64,000 bases of DNA from Nesterenkonia populi (GTDB taxonomy: Bacteria; Actinomycetota; Actinomycetes; Actinomycetales; Micrococcaceae): the NCBI RefSeq assembly GCF_007994735.1, contig NZ_VOIL01000001.1:1922001-1986000 (forward strand). The letters run 5' to 3'. This document shows, in pieces, positions 36,158 through 44,790 of this stretch. The notes beneath the pieces are model-generated. The model had not been told where the DNA came from and ran no database searches. It saw only the letters and a program-made list of their open reading frames with translations. The position numbers were made by a program, and so were the translations under genes. Each line of letters opens with the position of its first letter. The stretch's first letter is position 1.

Positions 36158-38050
36158 TTAGTCGTCTTCATCAGAGGGGATAAAGCCGTCGTCCTCCGGG
36201 TCAGATTCAGTGCTCGGAAGATCCCGGTCGAAAGCGTCCGGGTCATCCGGCTCAGGGGTGCCGGGGTCACTGAGGGTTAGCGGAAGCCTGACCGTCCAGT
36301 TCTCGCGGCTGGTGTCATAGTTCAGCGTCGCCTCCCCCAGGTAGATCGGGGGTGCCACCCACGCCTCGGCCGAGAGGATCGGTGGCTCAAGAGCCGGGTC
36401 ACGGGGCACGTGGCCCTGCAGGTGGTCCACTCCGCCCACGGTCTTGGACATGGTGCGTGCGAAGCTGACCGCACGGCGAGTGAACCGATCATCGAGGGTC
36501 ACGATGGCGGTCATCGGGTCTTCCGGTGACCACCGCAGCACGATTTGGGTGACCTTCCGGCGGGAGCGTTCACCCTCGTGGTCCCACACGGAGATCCAGT
36601 GACCGGGCTGGTAGTCGATCATCGGGATGGCCGAGGACGGGCCGAGGCTCACACCCAGGGTGGATTCGATCTTGTTCCGCCGCTGAGCGGTCTGCCGGGC
36701 CCGGTGCGTGAGGCTGCGGGCCGAGTCGCGGGAGTCGGCGTTGGGCTCAGAGATCGTGCCCTCTTCAAAGCCCCACGGACCCTTCGAGCCGTGCAGGTCC
36801 GGGTCATCGCCATACATGAAGTGGTGGGTCTGCCCGTCACCGGCGACGATCACCGCGACGGCGAAGTGCTCCAAGGACGAACCACGCTCGTTCGCTGAGG
36901 TCAGGTCCCGGCCCAGCAGCAGGTTTACCCGGTCTGACTGGTCCACCTCCAGGGCCCCGGCAGGCACCACGTCCAGCTGGGACTGCCGGGTGGTGAAGTC
37001 GATGAGCCCGCGCTCCTGGAAGTCCAGGAGCACCTGCAGCAGTGACGCGCCCAGAGGGAAATCGTGATTAGTCCGCGATGACGCAGGCCAGTCCACGCCG
37101 CGGGAGTCCTTGGAGTTGCTGAAGGTCCGCCGGCGACCCTTCAGTACCCCGTGACGGGGCGGGGTATAGCCCTGACGCTCGTCACGCTCAGTGGCCTCCT
37201 GCCAGAACCGGTGCAAGGTGCGCCCCGGGGTGGAGTTGTAGAAGAATCGGCGGCCGTCACGGCTGGTCTCCCGTGCTGCACGCTCGGCCTTGTCGTAGGC
37301 GTCGCGGGCCGCGTTGTAGGCCCGGCGTGTTTCCGCCAGCTCCACGCCGCGGTCCATCAGCTCAGCCTTGTTATCAGGCCAGGAGGTCATCTGCAGGCGA
37401 CGCCACTGATCAGCTGAGCGCACGTAGTAGTACAGCCGGCCACCCAGGGACGCGTTGCTGGCGAGGCTCCCGTGGTGGACGTTGCGTTCCTTCGAGAGCC
37501 AGTGCACCCCGTGGTAGGCGAAGCTGCGACCAGGCAGCCCGTGCCGATCCTTCACCCACTCGGCCAGCTCCTCGAAACGCTCAAGGGCCCGCTCATAAGG
37601 GCGCTCTGTCTCACGCAGCCGGTCCAATGCCCTGTCGTAGGCGTTGTTCAGCCGGGTCGCGTTCTGTGCCCGTGTCAGCCGGACCTTATCCAGCTTCTGC
37701 AGGGCATTCGGGCACCGGTAGTGAATGACGTTGGACTCATCCACGCGGTCTTCCTCCCAGGTGCCGACAACAAATCGGGCGTTCTCCGGGAAGACATGCT
37801 CACCGTCGCGGGGATCCCAAAGGTCCACCTGGATCTCATACTGGCCGGACTGCAGTGCCGCGGCACCAGCAGAGTCCTTGTAGGTCCGCAGATCCAGGGT
37901 GCCCGGCTCGCCGGACTCGTTGAAGGACAGGGACACATCGAAGATGTCCACGACCTCACCGGCGTAGGACTGGGCGCCGTACTCCGCGGGCTTCACCAGC
38001 CGCAGACGCATGGCGTGGTCAGCGTTGCCGGCCATGATGCTGGTGCTCAC
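36158..38050 (-). CDS. minor tail protein, Gp37-like / hub (630 aa)
   Basis: Begins with a beta domain (MRLRLVKPAEYGAQSYAGEV, FDVSLSFNESGEPGTLDL) like the baseplate-hub proteins of siphoviruses, followed by a helical insertion rich in Arg/Glu (about 130-300), then a second beta part with FTTRQSQLDVVPAG and GHWISVWDHEG. The acidic C-terminal tail (SDPEDDGFIPSDEDD) resembles the acidic N-terminus of the next protein. Position third after the tape measure supports a hub or tip role. Confidence 0.75.
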   Translation of the reverse strand: MSTSIMAGNADHAMRLRLVKPAEYGAQSYAGEVVDIFDVSLSFNESGEPGTLDLRTYKDSAGAAALQSGQYEIQVDLWDPRDGEHVFPENARFVVGTWEEDRVDESNVIHYRCPNALQKLDKVRLTRAQNATRLNNAYDRALDRLRETERPYERALERFEELAEWVKDRHGLPGRSFAYHGVHWLSKERNVHHGSLASNASLGGRLYYYVRSADQWRRLQMTSWPDNKAELMDRGVELAETRRAYNAARDAYDKAERAARETSRDGRRFFYNSTPGRTLHRFWQEATERDERQGYTPPRHGVLKGRRRTFSNSKDSRGVDWPASSRTNHDFPLGASLLQVLLDFQERGLIDFTTRQSQLDVVPAGALEVDQSDRVNLLLGRDLTSANERGSSLEHFAVAVIVAGDGQTHHFMYGDDPDLHGSKGPWGFEEGTISEPNADSRDSARSLTHRARQTAQRRNKIESTLGVSLGPSSAIPMIDYQPGHWISVWDHEGERSRRKVTQIVLRWSPEDPMTAIVTLDDRFTRRAVSFARTMSKTVGGVDHLQGHVPRDPALEPPILSAEAWVAPPIYLGEATLNYDTSRENWTVRLPLTLSDPGTPEPDDPDAFDRDLPSTESDPEDDGFIPSDEDD

Positions 38051-38059
38051 GTGTGCCTC

Positions 38060-39061
38060 CTAGAAGTACTTCGGGCGGACGGCGACCATGACGCGGGCGG
38101 GAGCTCCGACACGGATATTCACCCGACCCACAGCCCGGCCATCACCAGGAATGCCGGGAGTGATCAGCAGCGAGGTGCCCTGCCTGCGGCCGTAGCTGTA
38201 GATGACATCTTCACGAGGGGTATCCATCGCCCAGTCACGGTCAGCGTTGTCACCACTGGGGGCCACCCCAGCGCGGGACTCCCCGGCGCGGACGATCCAC
38301 CACCGGGCGTAGGGCTCCAGCATCGAGGCGGTGAATCCGGTGCCGCCGTAGTTGGTGAGCCGGAACCAGTTCTCGCCGTCGCTGGGCTGGTTGCCGATGG
38401 GGCGGATAGCGATCCGAGCATCCTCAATGGGGGCGTCACCGGCAGGAACCGCCAATCCGACACTGCCGTCATCTGGGGTGATCTCGCCGGCGTCCACGGT
38501 CTCCCAGGCACCGAACCAGGTGCCGGTCGGGTTGCGAGCCGGCACAGTGAGTGTGGACCACAGAAACTCCGGGCCGTCTTCCTGATCCCAGTCCGACTCG
38601 AAGTAGACCGCCGCCGAGACCTGCTCCGTGCCGCCGATAGTGCGGTCAAGACGCAGGTTGCCATCGACCATCTGTCGGCCCAACTGCACTCGCCGGTGGA
38701 ACTCCGTGATGTTCTCCCGCAGGAACCGGGCCCGCTCCTGGGGGTCCCTCCCCTGCCGCTGATACATAGGCGACTGCGGGTCAGTGCAGATCGGGTAGAC
38801 CCGGATCCTGATCGGGATCACCCGAGCGGCCAGAGGCATCAGCGCAGCACGCCGCTCCCCCTGGCCACCCGGAATCTCCCAGCGGGTCACACGGCCACCC
38901 GAGTACCGGGGCAGCACCTCAGTGCCAGTCAGCAGCTCCCACACGCCAGTCCGATGGGTGTACAGCCGGGTCTGCGGACTCTCCCACCGGTCATCATCAA
39001 GATTCACACCCTGCAGATGGAGACTCACCTGCTCATCGGAGAACATGCCCCTAGTCGTCAA
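38060..39061 (-). CDS. distal tail-like protein (333 aa)
   Basis: Lies immediately after the tape measure gene and overlaps it by 11 bp, the normal place of the distal tail protein (Dit). The N-terminal part (SLHLQGVNLDDDRWESPQTRLY) and central IPIRIRVYP and GTWFGAWETVD blocks suggest the two beta domains of this family; no sequence motif is decisive. A role connecting tail tube to tip is inferred mainly from gene order. Confidence 0.7.
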   Translation of the reverse strand: MTTRGMFSDEQVSLHLQGVNLDDDRWESPQTRLYTHRTGVWELLTGTEVLPRYSGGRVTRWEIPGGQGERRAALMPLAARVIPIRIRVYPICTDPQSPMYQRQGRDPQERARFLRENITEFHRRVQLGRQMVDGNLRLDRTIGGTEQVSAAVYFESDWDQEDGPEFLWSTLTVPARNPTGTWFGAWETVDAGEITPDDGSVGLAVPAGDAPIEDARIAIRPIGNQPSDGENWFRLTNYGGTGFTASMLEPYARWWIVRAGESRAGVAPSGDNADRDWAMDTPREDVIYSYGRRQGTSLLITPGIPGDGRAVGRVNIRVGAPARVMVAVRPKYF

Positions 39062-42000
39062 AGCTGCCTCCTAGCGCGCTGGCGTACTCAAGACCGTCCT
39101 TCACCGACTGCTCAGTGGGCACACCCCGCGGGTTGTTGACCTGACCAATGTGGACCCGGACGCCGCGACCGCCTCCCATCGAGACTGCCTCTGCGATGCG
39201 GTCGAAGTCGCGACTGCGCCCCACTCCCCCGCCAGAGGCATAGGAGGCGACCATGCCGCGAGAGCTCGGCGGTTGGTGCAGCGTCTGGCGGAAGTCGTAG
39301 ACCGCCTGCTGTCCACCAAGTGCCTGTACGTCCCGTGCAGTCAGCACATGCTCACCCACGGAGAGGTTCGCCGGCACGTTGTCCTGAGTGGGGCCACCGA
39401 TGCCATAGACGCCGCCGCCGGTGGAGAAGCTCTCCGCCAGTGCGGCACCCCCGGATCCACCAGAGCTCGTTGTGAAGGATCTCCGGATGGTTTGGGTGAC
39501 AGTGGACCAGCGATCACGTGCCGCCTCATTCAGGGCGGCCTCGGCGGCGGCAGTCTCAGCGATAGCGTCAATGAAGGTCTGCCAATCAGTGCTGGTGAAG
39601 TCACCGACTGTAGACCGCGCCTGGGAATCGTTGGCCAGCAGGTCCGCCACTGTCTCGTAGTCCCCAGCCAGGAAGGCGTCCATGACCTCGCGGGCGCGCA
39701 CATCGTTGCCGAGGATCTCGGCCATCGCCTCGTAGTCTCCAGCCAGAAATGCATCCATGACGGACTCCGCGGCCTGCGTGTTGCCGTCCACCATAATCTC
39801 GGTCTCATAGACGCCGTTGACCAGCGCCTCGAGGCCCTGACGTGCGGCCTCGTCGTGAAGCCATGTCTCGATATCCACACCATCTGGGATGCCCAAGACC
39901 TCAGCAGCCAACTCCTGTGCGGCGTCACCTGTGATGCCAAAGTCATTGGCGGTCTGAATGAGGTCACCGTGAATGTCCTCGAGTCGCCCTGACAGCTCTG
40001 GCAGTCCAGCGCCATCCGAGGCCATCGCTTGCACCTCGGCCATGCCTGAGCGCGCGAGTCCCTGGAAGGCCTCGTTGGCGGTGCGGCCGGCCTCCTCGGA
40101 CAGGTTGAAGTCCGTCGCCGTCTCATTGAGTGCTGCGCCGAGGCCACCCTGCTCCTCATTAATCAGGGCGACCGCCTCACCAATACCGGCCAGTTCAGCC
40201 TGATAGCGCGATGCTGCCTCGCGTGCGTCCATCGTGAGCATCCCGGACTCGAAGAGCGCATCCGTCAGCTCGCGAATGGCATCAGCAGTCGAGCGCGCCT
40301 CGTCGCCCATCCCCTCGAGGGACTCCTCGAACTCATCGGCTCCCAGCGCGGCATCCTCTGCAGCCTCCCCGGTCTCGATGAGTTCGCCGGTGAGCGGGTC
40401 GATCATCTGCGAGGCCCGACCAGAGCCCTCGCCAAGGTTGTAGAGGATCTCGTTGAGCTGGTTTACCTCATCCTGGGTGAGGGATGAGTCCTCGCGCAGG
40501 ATGAGCAGCTCAGAAGTTACGCCGGAAAGGTGCTCGCCCAGGTCTTCTGCGGAGTATCCATAGGCTTCGGCGTCATTAGCCATGGCCTGGACCTGCGCCT
40601 GAAGCACGTCAAAGTCGCCGGATCGAGCCAGGCTAGAGAGGCTGATCTCGACGGACTCGAAGTACGCCTCCAGGTTGTTACGGTCTACGGCAGATGCGTT
40701 GATGCCCCAGAATTCAGACATCCGCGACGTGAGATCACCGGCCAGCAGGTCCATGTTCTGCATCGCTGAGCCAATGCCGTCCATGTCCGTCATGAGCTGA
40801 CTTGTGGAGTCATGACCGCGCCACCAGTCTGTGCTCGCCATAGCCGCACCCTCGAGGCCCGTTGCGGCGTCGGCGGCACTGTCGCCCATACGTCGCATTT
40901 CAGCTTCGATGCGCTGTGCGGCTTCGGCGGTGTCGTGCTGGGTATCCCAGAGGCGCGCGAGAGAGTCCACCAGGAAGAGGACGCCCAGGGGGCCGGCCGC
41001 CATGGCTGCCGCGCCACCGATGCGCCCGAGCCGACCACTGACACCTCGACCACTGCGCGTGAATCCATCCAGTGCACCTACCGTGCGGAAAATGCCCGGT
41101 GCCAGCATCAGGAAGGAGCCACCGGCCAGTGATGCTGCACCGGCGAATCCGGTGAGCAGTGTGAGAGAGGTCTGAGCTGGTCCGGGCAGGTCAGAGAAGC
41201 CGGAGACCAGATCTGCAAGACCTTCTGTCAGAGGGGCCAGCGCCGGCAGGATGACGCCGCCTACGTCGATCATGGCGTCCTGCATCTGGGACCATGCCAC
41301 CTGGATGCGGTACGCGGCCGTCTCGGCGATCCGACCGTACTCCTCAGACATCGCAGTGCCCTCAGAGAATGCCTCGTTGCCGCGATCCATGGATTCAGTC
41401 ATCAGGTCACTGGCAGATGAGAGCTGCAGGAGCATGGCGACCTGGCGCTGCCCCGTGAAGCCGAGCTCATCGAGAATGCCAATGGTGTTGCCGCCCGACT
41501 CCTGGACCGCGCCAAGGCCGGTGACGAACTCCACCAGAGCGCCAGCTGCATCCTCGCGCCATGCGCTCTCGAATTCACTGGCGGACATGCCAGCGACATC
41601 AGCCAGAGTCTCGAGCTCAGCACTGCCGTTTTCGACCATGCGGGAGATCTCCTGCATGGTCATAGACATGTTGGTGCCGCCCATCTGGGCGTTGATGCCG
41701 ACCGAGGACATGGCTGCAGCAAGGCCGAGCACGTCACCCTCAGACATTCCTGCCTGCCGACCGGCACCAGCGAGACGCTGGCCCATCTGGGCGATTTCGG
41801 ATTCCGTGGTGGCGCCGTTGTTGCCGAGGTCAACCACAGCGGAAGCCAAGTTCTCCACCTCGGATGTCGGCGTACCCATCACGTTTGAGAAGCGCTGCAT
41901 AGAGGTGGCGGCCTGGTCTGCCGTCATATCGGTGGTGGCGCCCATCTGCACCATGACCTCGGTGAAGCTTTCGATGTCAGTGGTGGCGACACCGAGCTGA

Positions 42001-42356
42001 GCAGCTGAGGCGGCAACCTCGGCAATCTCGGAGTGAGAGGCCGCCATAGTAGTCGCCAACCCGCGCAGGCCAGACTCGAGTGCGTCGAGCTCCTGGGGCG
42101 TGCCGTCGATGCGCCGCATGACGCCCGTCCACTCGGACTCCCAGTCCATTGCGGCCTTTGTTGCCACGCCCAGTCCGCCGACGATTGCAGCACCAAAGGC
42201 AGTCATGTGACGGCCGAGCTGCTGCATTTCCTGGCTGTTGACCGCAGTGCGCAGCTTCGATCCGAGCTGCTCCGTCTCACGCGATGCGCGACGGGTGTTC
42301 TGGATATAGGAGTCCACCTGCGCCTCGAGGATGAGGCGAATGCGGCGACCAACCAT
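39051..42356 (-). CDS. tail tape measure protein (TP901 family)
   Basis: Sets tail length and is threaded inside the tube. Of 1101 aa, about residues 60-400 form the TP901 core (MTAFGAAIVGGLGVATKAAMDWE, ASAAQLGVATTDIESFTEVMV, ISRMVENGSAELETLADVAGM, LGFTGQRQVAMLLQLSSA). Two hydrophobic segments follow (near 385-420 and 440-460). The C-terminal half holds a 25-aa tandem repeat (VMDAFLAGDYE). At about 0.15 nm per residue the predicted tail is about 165 nm. It is the first gene after the frameshifted chaperones, apart from the opposite-strand gene between them. Confidence 0.95.
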   Translation of the reverse strand: MVGRRIRLILEAQVDSYIQNTRRASRETEQLGSKLRTAVNSQEMQQLGRHMTAFGAAIVGGLGVATKAAMDWESEWTGVMRRIDGTPQELDALESGLRGLATTMAASHSEIAEVAASAAQLGVATTDIESFTEVMVQMGATTDMTADQAATSMQRFSNVMGTPTSEVENLASAVVDLGNNGATTESEIAQMGQRLAGAGRQAGMSEGDVLGLAAAMSSVGINAQMGGTNMSMTMQEISRMVENGSAELETLADVAGMSASEFESAWREDAAGALVEFVTGLGAVQESGGNTIGILDELGFTGQRQVAMLLQLSSASDLMTESMDRGNEAFSEGTAMSEEYGRIAETAAYRIQVAWSQMQDAMIDVGGVILPALAPLTEGLADLVSGFSDLPGPAQTSLTLLTGFAGAASLAGGSFLMLAPGIFRTVGALDGFTRSGRGVSGRLGRIGGAAAMAAGPLGVLFLVDSLARLWDTQHDTAEAAQRIEAEMRRMGDSAADAATGLEGAAMASTDWWRGHDSTSQLMTDMDGIGSAMQNMDLLAGDLTSRMSEFWGINASAVDRNNLEAYFESVEISLSSLARSGDFDVLQAQVQAMANDAEAYGYSAEDLGEHLSGVTSELLILREDSSLTQDEVNQLNEILYNLGEGSGRASQMIDPLTGELIETGEAAEDAALGADEFEESLEGMGDEARSTADAIRELTDALFESGMLTMDAREAASRYQAELAGIGEAVALINEEQGGLGAALNETATDFNLSEEAGRTANEAFQGLARSGMAEVQAMASDGAGLPELSGRLEDIHGDLIQTANDFGITGDAAQELAAEVLGIPDGVDIETWLHDEAARQGLEALVNGVYETEIMVDGNTQAAESVMDAFLAGDYEAMAEILGNDVRAREVMDAFLAGDYETVADLLANDSQARSTVGDFTSTDWQTFIDAIAETAAAEAALNEAARDRWSTVTQTIRRSFTTSSGGSGGAALAESFSTGGGVYGIGGPTQDNVPANLSVGEHVLTARDVQALGGQQAVYDFRQTLHQPPSSRGMVASYASGGGVGRSRDFDRIAEAVSMGGGRGVRVHIGQVNNPRGVPTEQSVKDGLEYASALGGSFDD
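39612..39761 (-). repeat. 25-codon tandem repeat inside the tape measure gene
   Basis: Two adjacent 75-bp units encode VMDAFLAGDYEAMAEILGND and VMDAFLAGDYETVADLLAND (plus 5 more residues each); flanking sequence shows more degenerate copies. A unit-number change would alter tail length. Confidence 0.75.
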
Positions 42357-42370
42357 AGGGAGACCTCCTA

Positions 42371-42376
42371 TACACT
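42371..42376 (+). promoter_or_regulatory. -10 element of the opposite-strand membrane gene (leaderless)
   Basis: TACACT, 6 nt before ATG 42383, in the 26-bp space next to the tape measure start. No clear -35. Confidence 0.5.
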
Positions 42377-42382
42377 GGCGCG

Positions 42383-42634
42383 ATGATCAAAATCGGTCAG
42401 ATTGTGATGTGGGCAGGGCTGGCGGTTGCTGCGCTTGGGTTCCTGGTCTTCGCGGGGAACCAGGTGTACGTCTATGCGACCGCCCCCGCCGGATGGTTTG
42501 ACCGTTACACCTTCGGGAATTGGGTGTTCTACATCGTTGCCCCGTTCGTGATGGCGGTGCCCGGCCTGATCATTGCCCTCATCGGCTGGACACTGCGCCT
42601 AATGGGCCGCGTAGACCAGCGAGTCACTTCTTGA
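42383..42634 (+). CDS. small two-TM membrane protein on the opposite strand (candidate moron)
   Basis: An 83-aa protein with helices at about 8-28 (VMWAGLAVAALGFLVFAGNQV) and 47-72 (VFYIVAPFVMAVPGLIIALIGW) and a short basic tail. It is the only + strand gene inside the whole - strand structural block, with its own leaderless-type promoter 6 nt before the ATG. Its end overlaps the end of the frameshifted chaperone product by 11 bp, convergently. Genes of this layout (single, opposite strand, own promoter) are often expressed in the lysogen; membrane morons commonly block superinfection. Family not recognised. Confidence 0.75.
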   Translation: MIKIGQIVMWAGLAVAALGFLVFAGNQVYVYATAPAGWFDRYTFGNWVFYIVAPFVMAVPGLIIALIGWTLRLMGRVDQRVTS

Positions 42635-43522
42635 TTCCCTCTGGATCAAGGACCGGGAACACCTTCTGTCCAGGCTGAGGCTTCTGCTGGTCGTCCCGAT
42701 GGCGGTCAGTAGCCGCACAGGCATGGCAAGTCGTTGACTTCGCTTCATACCAGCCGTCGTTGTCGTCGTCATGAGCAAGGATGAGCGGCTGACCGCAGGC
42801 GCAGAGCCCTTCGCGGTAGATGGTCAGTGCCAGGGTCAGAATCTGGTCTTTGGTCTGCCACTCACCGTCGATCCCACCCAGCCACGTTGAGGGCGGCTTG
42901 CTGTACTTCTCGGCGGTCTCGAGGACCTGAATCAGTCGCCGGTATCGCCGCTGTTGGTGCCAGAGGACTTGCGTAAAAAATCGACGCTCGGCTCCTTCAC
43001 GCCACTGTCAGCCTTCTTGTAGGCGGCGACGATCTTGCCGAATTCACCGGGGCTGATGGCTTGCTCGAGGCGCTTGACCTCTTCGGGTGACCAGTCAACG
43101 TCCTTGCGCTGATCACCAGGCTTTGCGACGGCCACCACGGAGGCTGCAACCAGGTAGTACGAGAACTCGTAGCCTGCCTGGCGCTTGTCCAGGCCCTGCT
43201 CCTCGGCAACCTTGTCTACGGCGTCGCGGACGGCGCGGTTCTTCTGCGCAGTGATGGCCGAGCAGTAGACGGTCAGCGCGGAGTCGGCCACCTCTTCGGC
43301 CAAGCGCTCGTACTCTTCGCGCAGCTCAGTCAGCTTGCGGGCGCCGGACATCGACTGGCCGGACTTTGCCTGCTCCGCCTCGTCCTCAATCTGCTCACGA
43401 AGCTCTGTGAGGCGGGCGATCAGGTGGCCCTTCTTGAAGACACGGCAGGACTCTTCGGGCAGGTGTGCGTCCTGCAGCCAGTCGTCAAGATTGAAGGTCT
43501 TCGGGTCCATAGTTTCGGTCAC
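42624..43522 (-). CDS. tail assembly chaperone, G-T fusion by -1 frameshift
   Basis: Reading shifts by -1 at the T TTT TTA heptamer (42974-42980): codons 43522-42974 are read in frame zero, then 42974-42624 in the -1 frame, giving about 299 aa. The -1 extension (116 aa) includes LETAEKYSKPPSTWLGGIDGE, a zinc-ribbon-like CACGQP and CHACAATDRH, and ends PEGIKK. It has no start codon of its own, so it is only made by frameshifting, as for lambda G-T and many siphoviruses. It serves tape-measure folding during tail assembly. Confidence 0.85.
42932..43522 (-). CDS. tail assembly chaperone G
   Basis: The unshifted 196-aa product. N-terminal MDPKTFNLDDWLQDAHLPEESC, a long charged helical middle (LTELREQIEDEAEQAKSG) and KAEEQGLDKRQAGYEFSYYLV-like stretches fit phage tail chaperones that lie between tube and tape measure genes. 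Made in excess over the G-T fusion in known systems. ATG 43510 (residue 5) is an alternative start. Confidence 0.85.
   Translation of the reverse strand: MTETMDPKTFNLDDWLQDAHLPEESCRVFKKGHLIARLTELREQIEDEAEQAKSGQSMSGARKLTELREEYERLAEEVADSALTVYCSAITAQKNRAVRDAVDKVAEEQGLDKRQAGYEFSYYLVAASVVAVAKPGDQRKDVDWSPEEVKRLEQAISPGEFGKIVAAYKKADSGVKEPSVDFLRKSSGTNSGDTGD
42974..42980 (-). other. -1 ribosomal frameshift slippery site
   Basis: T TTT TTA in phase with the zero frame (GAT TTT TTA). Same heptamer type as known strong -1 sites. Downstream GC-rich sequence could form a stimulatory stem; not verified. Confidence 0.85.
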
Positions 43523-43546
43523 AGCAAGCCTTTCGCCTATGCGCAG

Positions 43547-43590
43547 AAAAGCCCCGCCCTGACGACTCTTGCAGTCATCGAGAGCGGGGC
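43547..43590 (-). terminator. terminator/attenuator between tube and chaperone genes
   Basis: Stem GCCCCGC (43551-43557) with GCGGGGC (43584-43590), an inner 7-bp stem, then TTTT on the - strand. It would lower chaperone and tape measure expression relative to the abundant tube protein. Confidence 0.75.
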
Positions 43591-43641
43591 CTCCTGTCCT
43601 TAAGTGGGAGATGTATTCAGTTGTCAGTGCGCGCGGTGGGC

Positions 43642-44166
43642 TCAGTCTCCCGAGCCAGAGGCGCCGACTGTGATGTAGTCGTGGACCTGCTGAGGGAGCA
43701 TCACGCAGCGGATCTTGATGTCGTCCTCGGTGTCTCCCTGCTGGGGTACGTCGGTGGTGAACTCACCGCCCATGTAGATCTCATCGCCCTCTTCCCACTC
43801 GTCGTCGCTCCACTTGTCGGTACGACGTGCGTAGGCCCAGACGGTGTTGTGAGATTCCAGGAGGATCTGGGCGGTCTTGTCGTCGCCGTCCTTCTCGAAG
43901 CCGCCCTCGGCGCTGAAGCCGCGATAGATGGTCATCTCGGCCACGTGCTGCTTGTAGGTCGGAGTCTGCGCGTTGCCGGTCTGGGTGAGCTTCTTCGTGT
44001 CGGCGGTTGTGGATGCCTGCGCAGTGAAGTTGAAGTCACTGTGGAAGATATCTCCCGAGGCGTCATGCCCCTCGTTGAGCTCAGAGGCAGTCGGGGCCCC
44101 GGGATTGCTCGGCTTCTCAGTGAGCAGGGTGATCTTGGTTCGGCCATCAGCCAGCATTCGAGCCAT
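43642..44166 (-). CDS. major tail (tube) protein
   Basis: A 174-aa beta-rich protein (MARMLADGRTKITLLTE, AEMTIYRGFSAEGG, YARRTDKWSDDEWEEGDEIY) in the standard place before the chaperone genes; the FTAQASTTADTKKLTQTG and QHVAEMTIYRGF parts recall siphovirus tube proteins. Polymerises into the tail tube. It overlaps the upstream small basic gene by 20 bp. A strong hairpin follows the gene, consistent with high expression of this subunit. Confidence 0.82.
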   Translation of the reverse strand: MARMLADGRTKITLLTEKPSNPGAPTASELNEGHDASGDIFHSDFNFTAQASTTADTKKLTQTGNAQTPTYKQHVAEMTIYRGFSAEGGFEKDGDDKTAQILLESHNTVWAYARRTDKWSDDEWEEGDEIYMGGEFTTDVPQQGDTEDDIKIRCVMLPQQVHDYITVGASGSGD

Positions 44167-44365
44167 CGGGCTCCTCCTTTGTCGTGGGTTCCGCCTTTGG
44201 CTCGGCGGGGGTGCTCTTTGCGAATTGTCCGTTGCCCTTGCGGCGCTTCTTGGTGCCCTTGCGGCGTGATGGTGGGAGTTTGAATCCCAGGTTTAGGTCA
44301 AGCCATCTTTCGGGGATCGCCTGCTTCTGGCCCTTGGAGTTGATGGCTGTGATCTTGTGGCCCAT
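44147..44365 (-). CDS. small basic protein between connector and tube genes (72 aa)
   Basis: MGHKITAINSKGQKQAIPERW, then a Lys/Arg-rich stretch (SRRKGTKKRRKGNGQF) and a Pro/Glu-rich tail. Not recognised. Similar small 'K-T-K-basic' proteins occur next to the tail tube gene of actinophages, with unknown function; one possibility is a head-tail or tube-assembly factor. Overlaps the tube gene by 20 bp. Confidence 0.65.
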   Translation of the reverse strand: MGHKITAINSKGQKQAIPERWLDLNLGFKLPPSRRKGTKKRRKGNGQFAKSTPAEPKAEPTTKEEPDGSNAG

Positions 44366-44376
44366 TGATGGCCTCC

Positions 44377-44790
44377 TTATGCTCTCTGTGCGATCAGTGG
44401 GGTCTCATCAATGGCAAAGAGGGGGTTAAGGCCGCCCTGCAGGGTCACCTCGGCGTCGCGTTGCAAGGGCATGAGGGACCGCGGCTTGAGACGTTCGATG
44501 TAGTAGCCGTCGATCTGCGGCTGCGCACCCTCGAGCGCCTCTCGCACGCGGGTCACGATCCAGAAGAGTGAGCTGCCCGATGTTGCCGCGTAGGTCAGAC
44601 GGATGGTGGCCTGGAATCTCGAGGGCTGGTCAGCCAGATTCTCGCTCTGATCGTTCGGCAGGGTTCCCCATACGGTGACGTGCGGATAGTCGGTCAGCAC
44701 TGGCGGCGTCGAGAGCCGCGACTGCCCCTCGTGGACCGTGATGTTCGAGGGGATGAGCTCTGCGACCACCGCGAAGATGTTCTCGGTCAT
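44377..44790 (-). CDS. tail terminator-like protein (137 aa)
   Basis: MTENIFAVVAELIPSNITVHEG with VLTDYPHVTVWGTLP and QATIRLTYAATSGSSLFWIVTRVREALEG. The order (adaptor, stopper, HK97 gp10-like, this gene, tube) and the VREALEG helix fit a tail completion/terminator protein. ATG 44790 overlaps the previous stop (ATGA) and is preferred to the longer frame from 44817. Confidence 0.75.
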   Translation of the reverse strand: MTENIFAVVAELIPSNITVHEGQSRLSTPPVLTDYPHVTVWGTLPNDQSENLADQPSRFQATIRLTYAATSGSSLFWIVTRVREALEGAQPQIDGYYIERLKPRSLMPLQRDAEVTLQGGLNPLFAIDETPLIAQRA

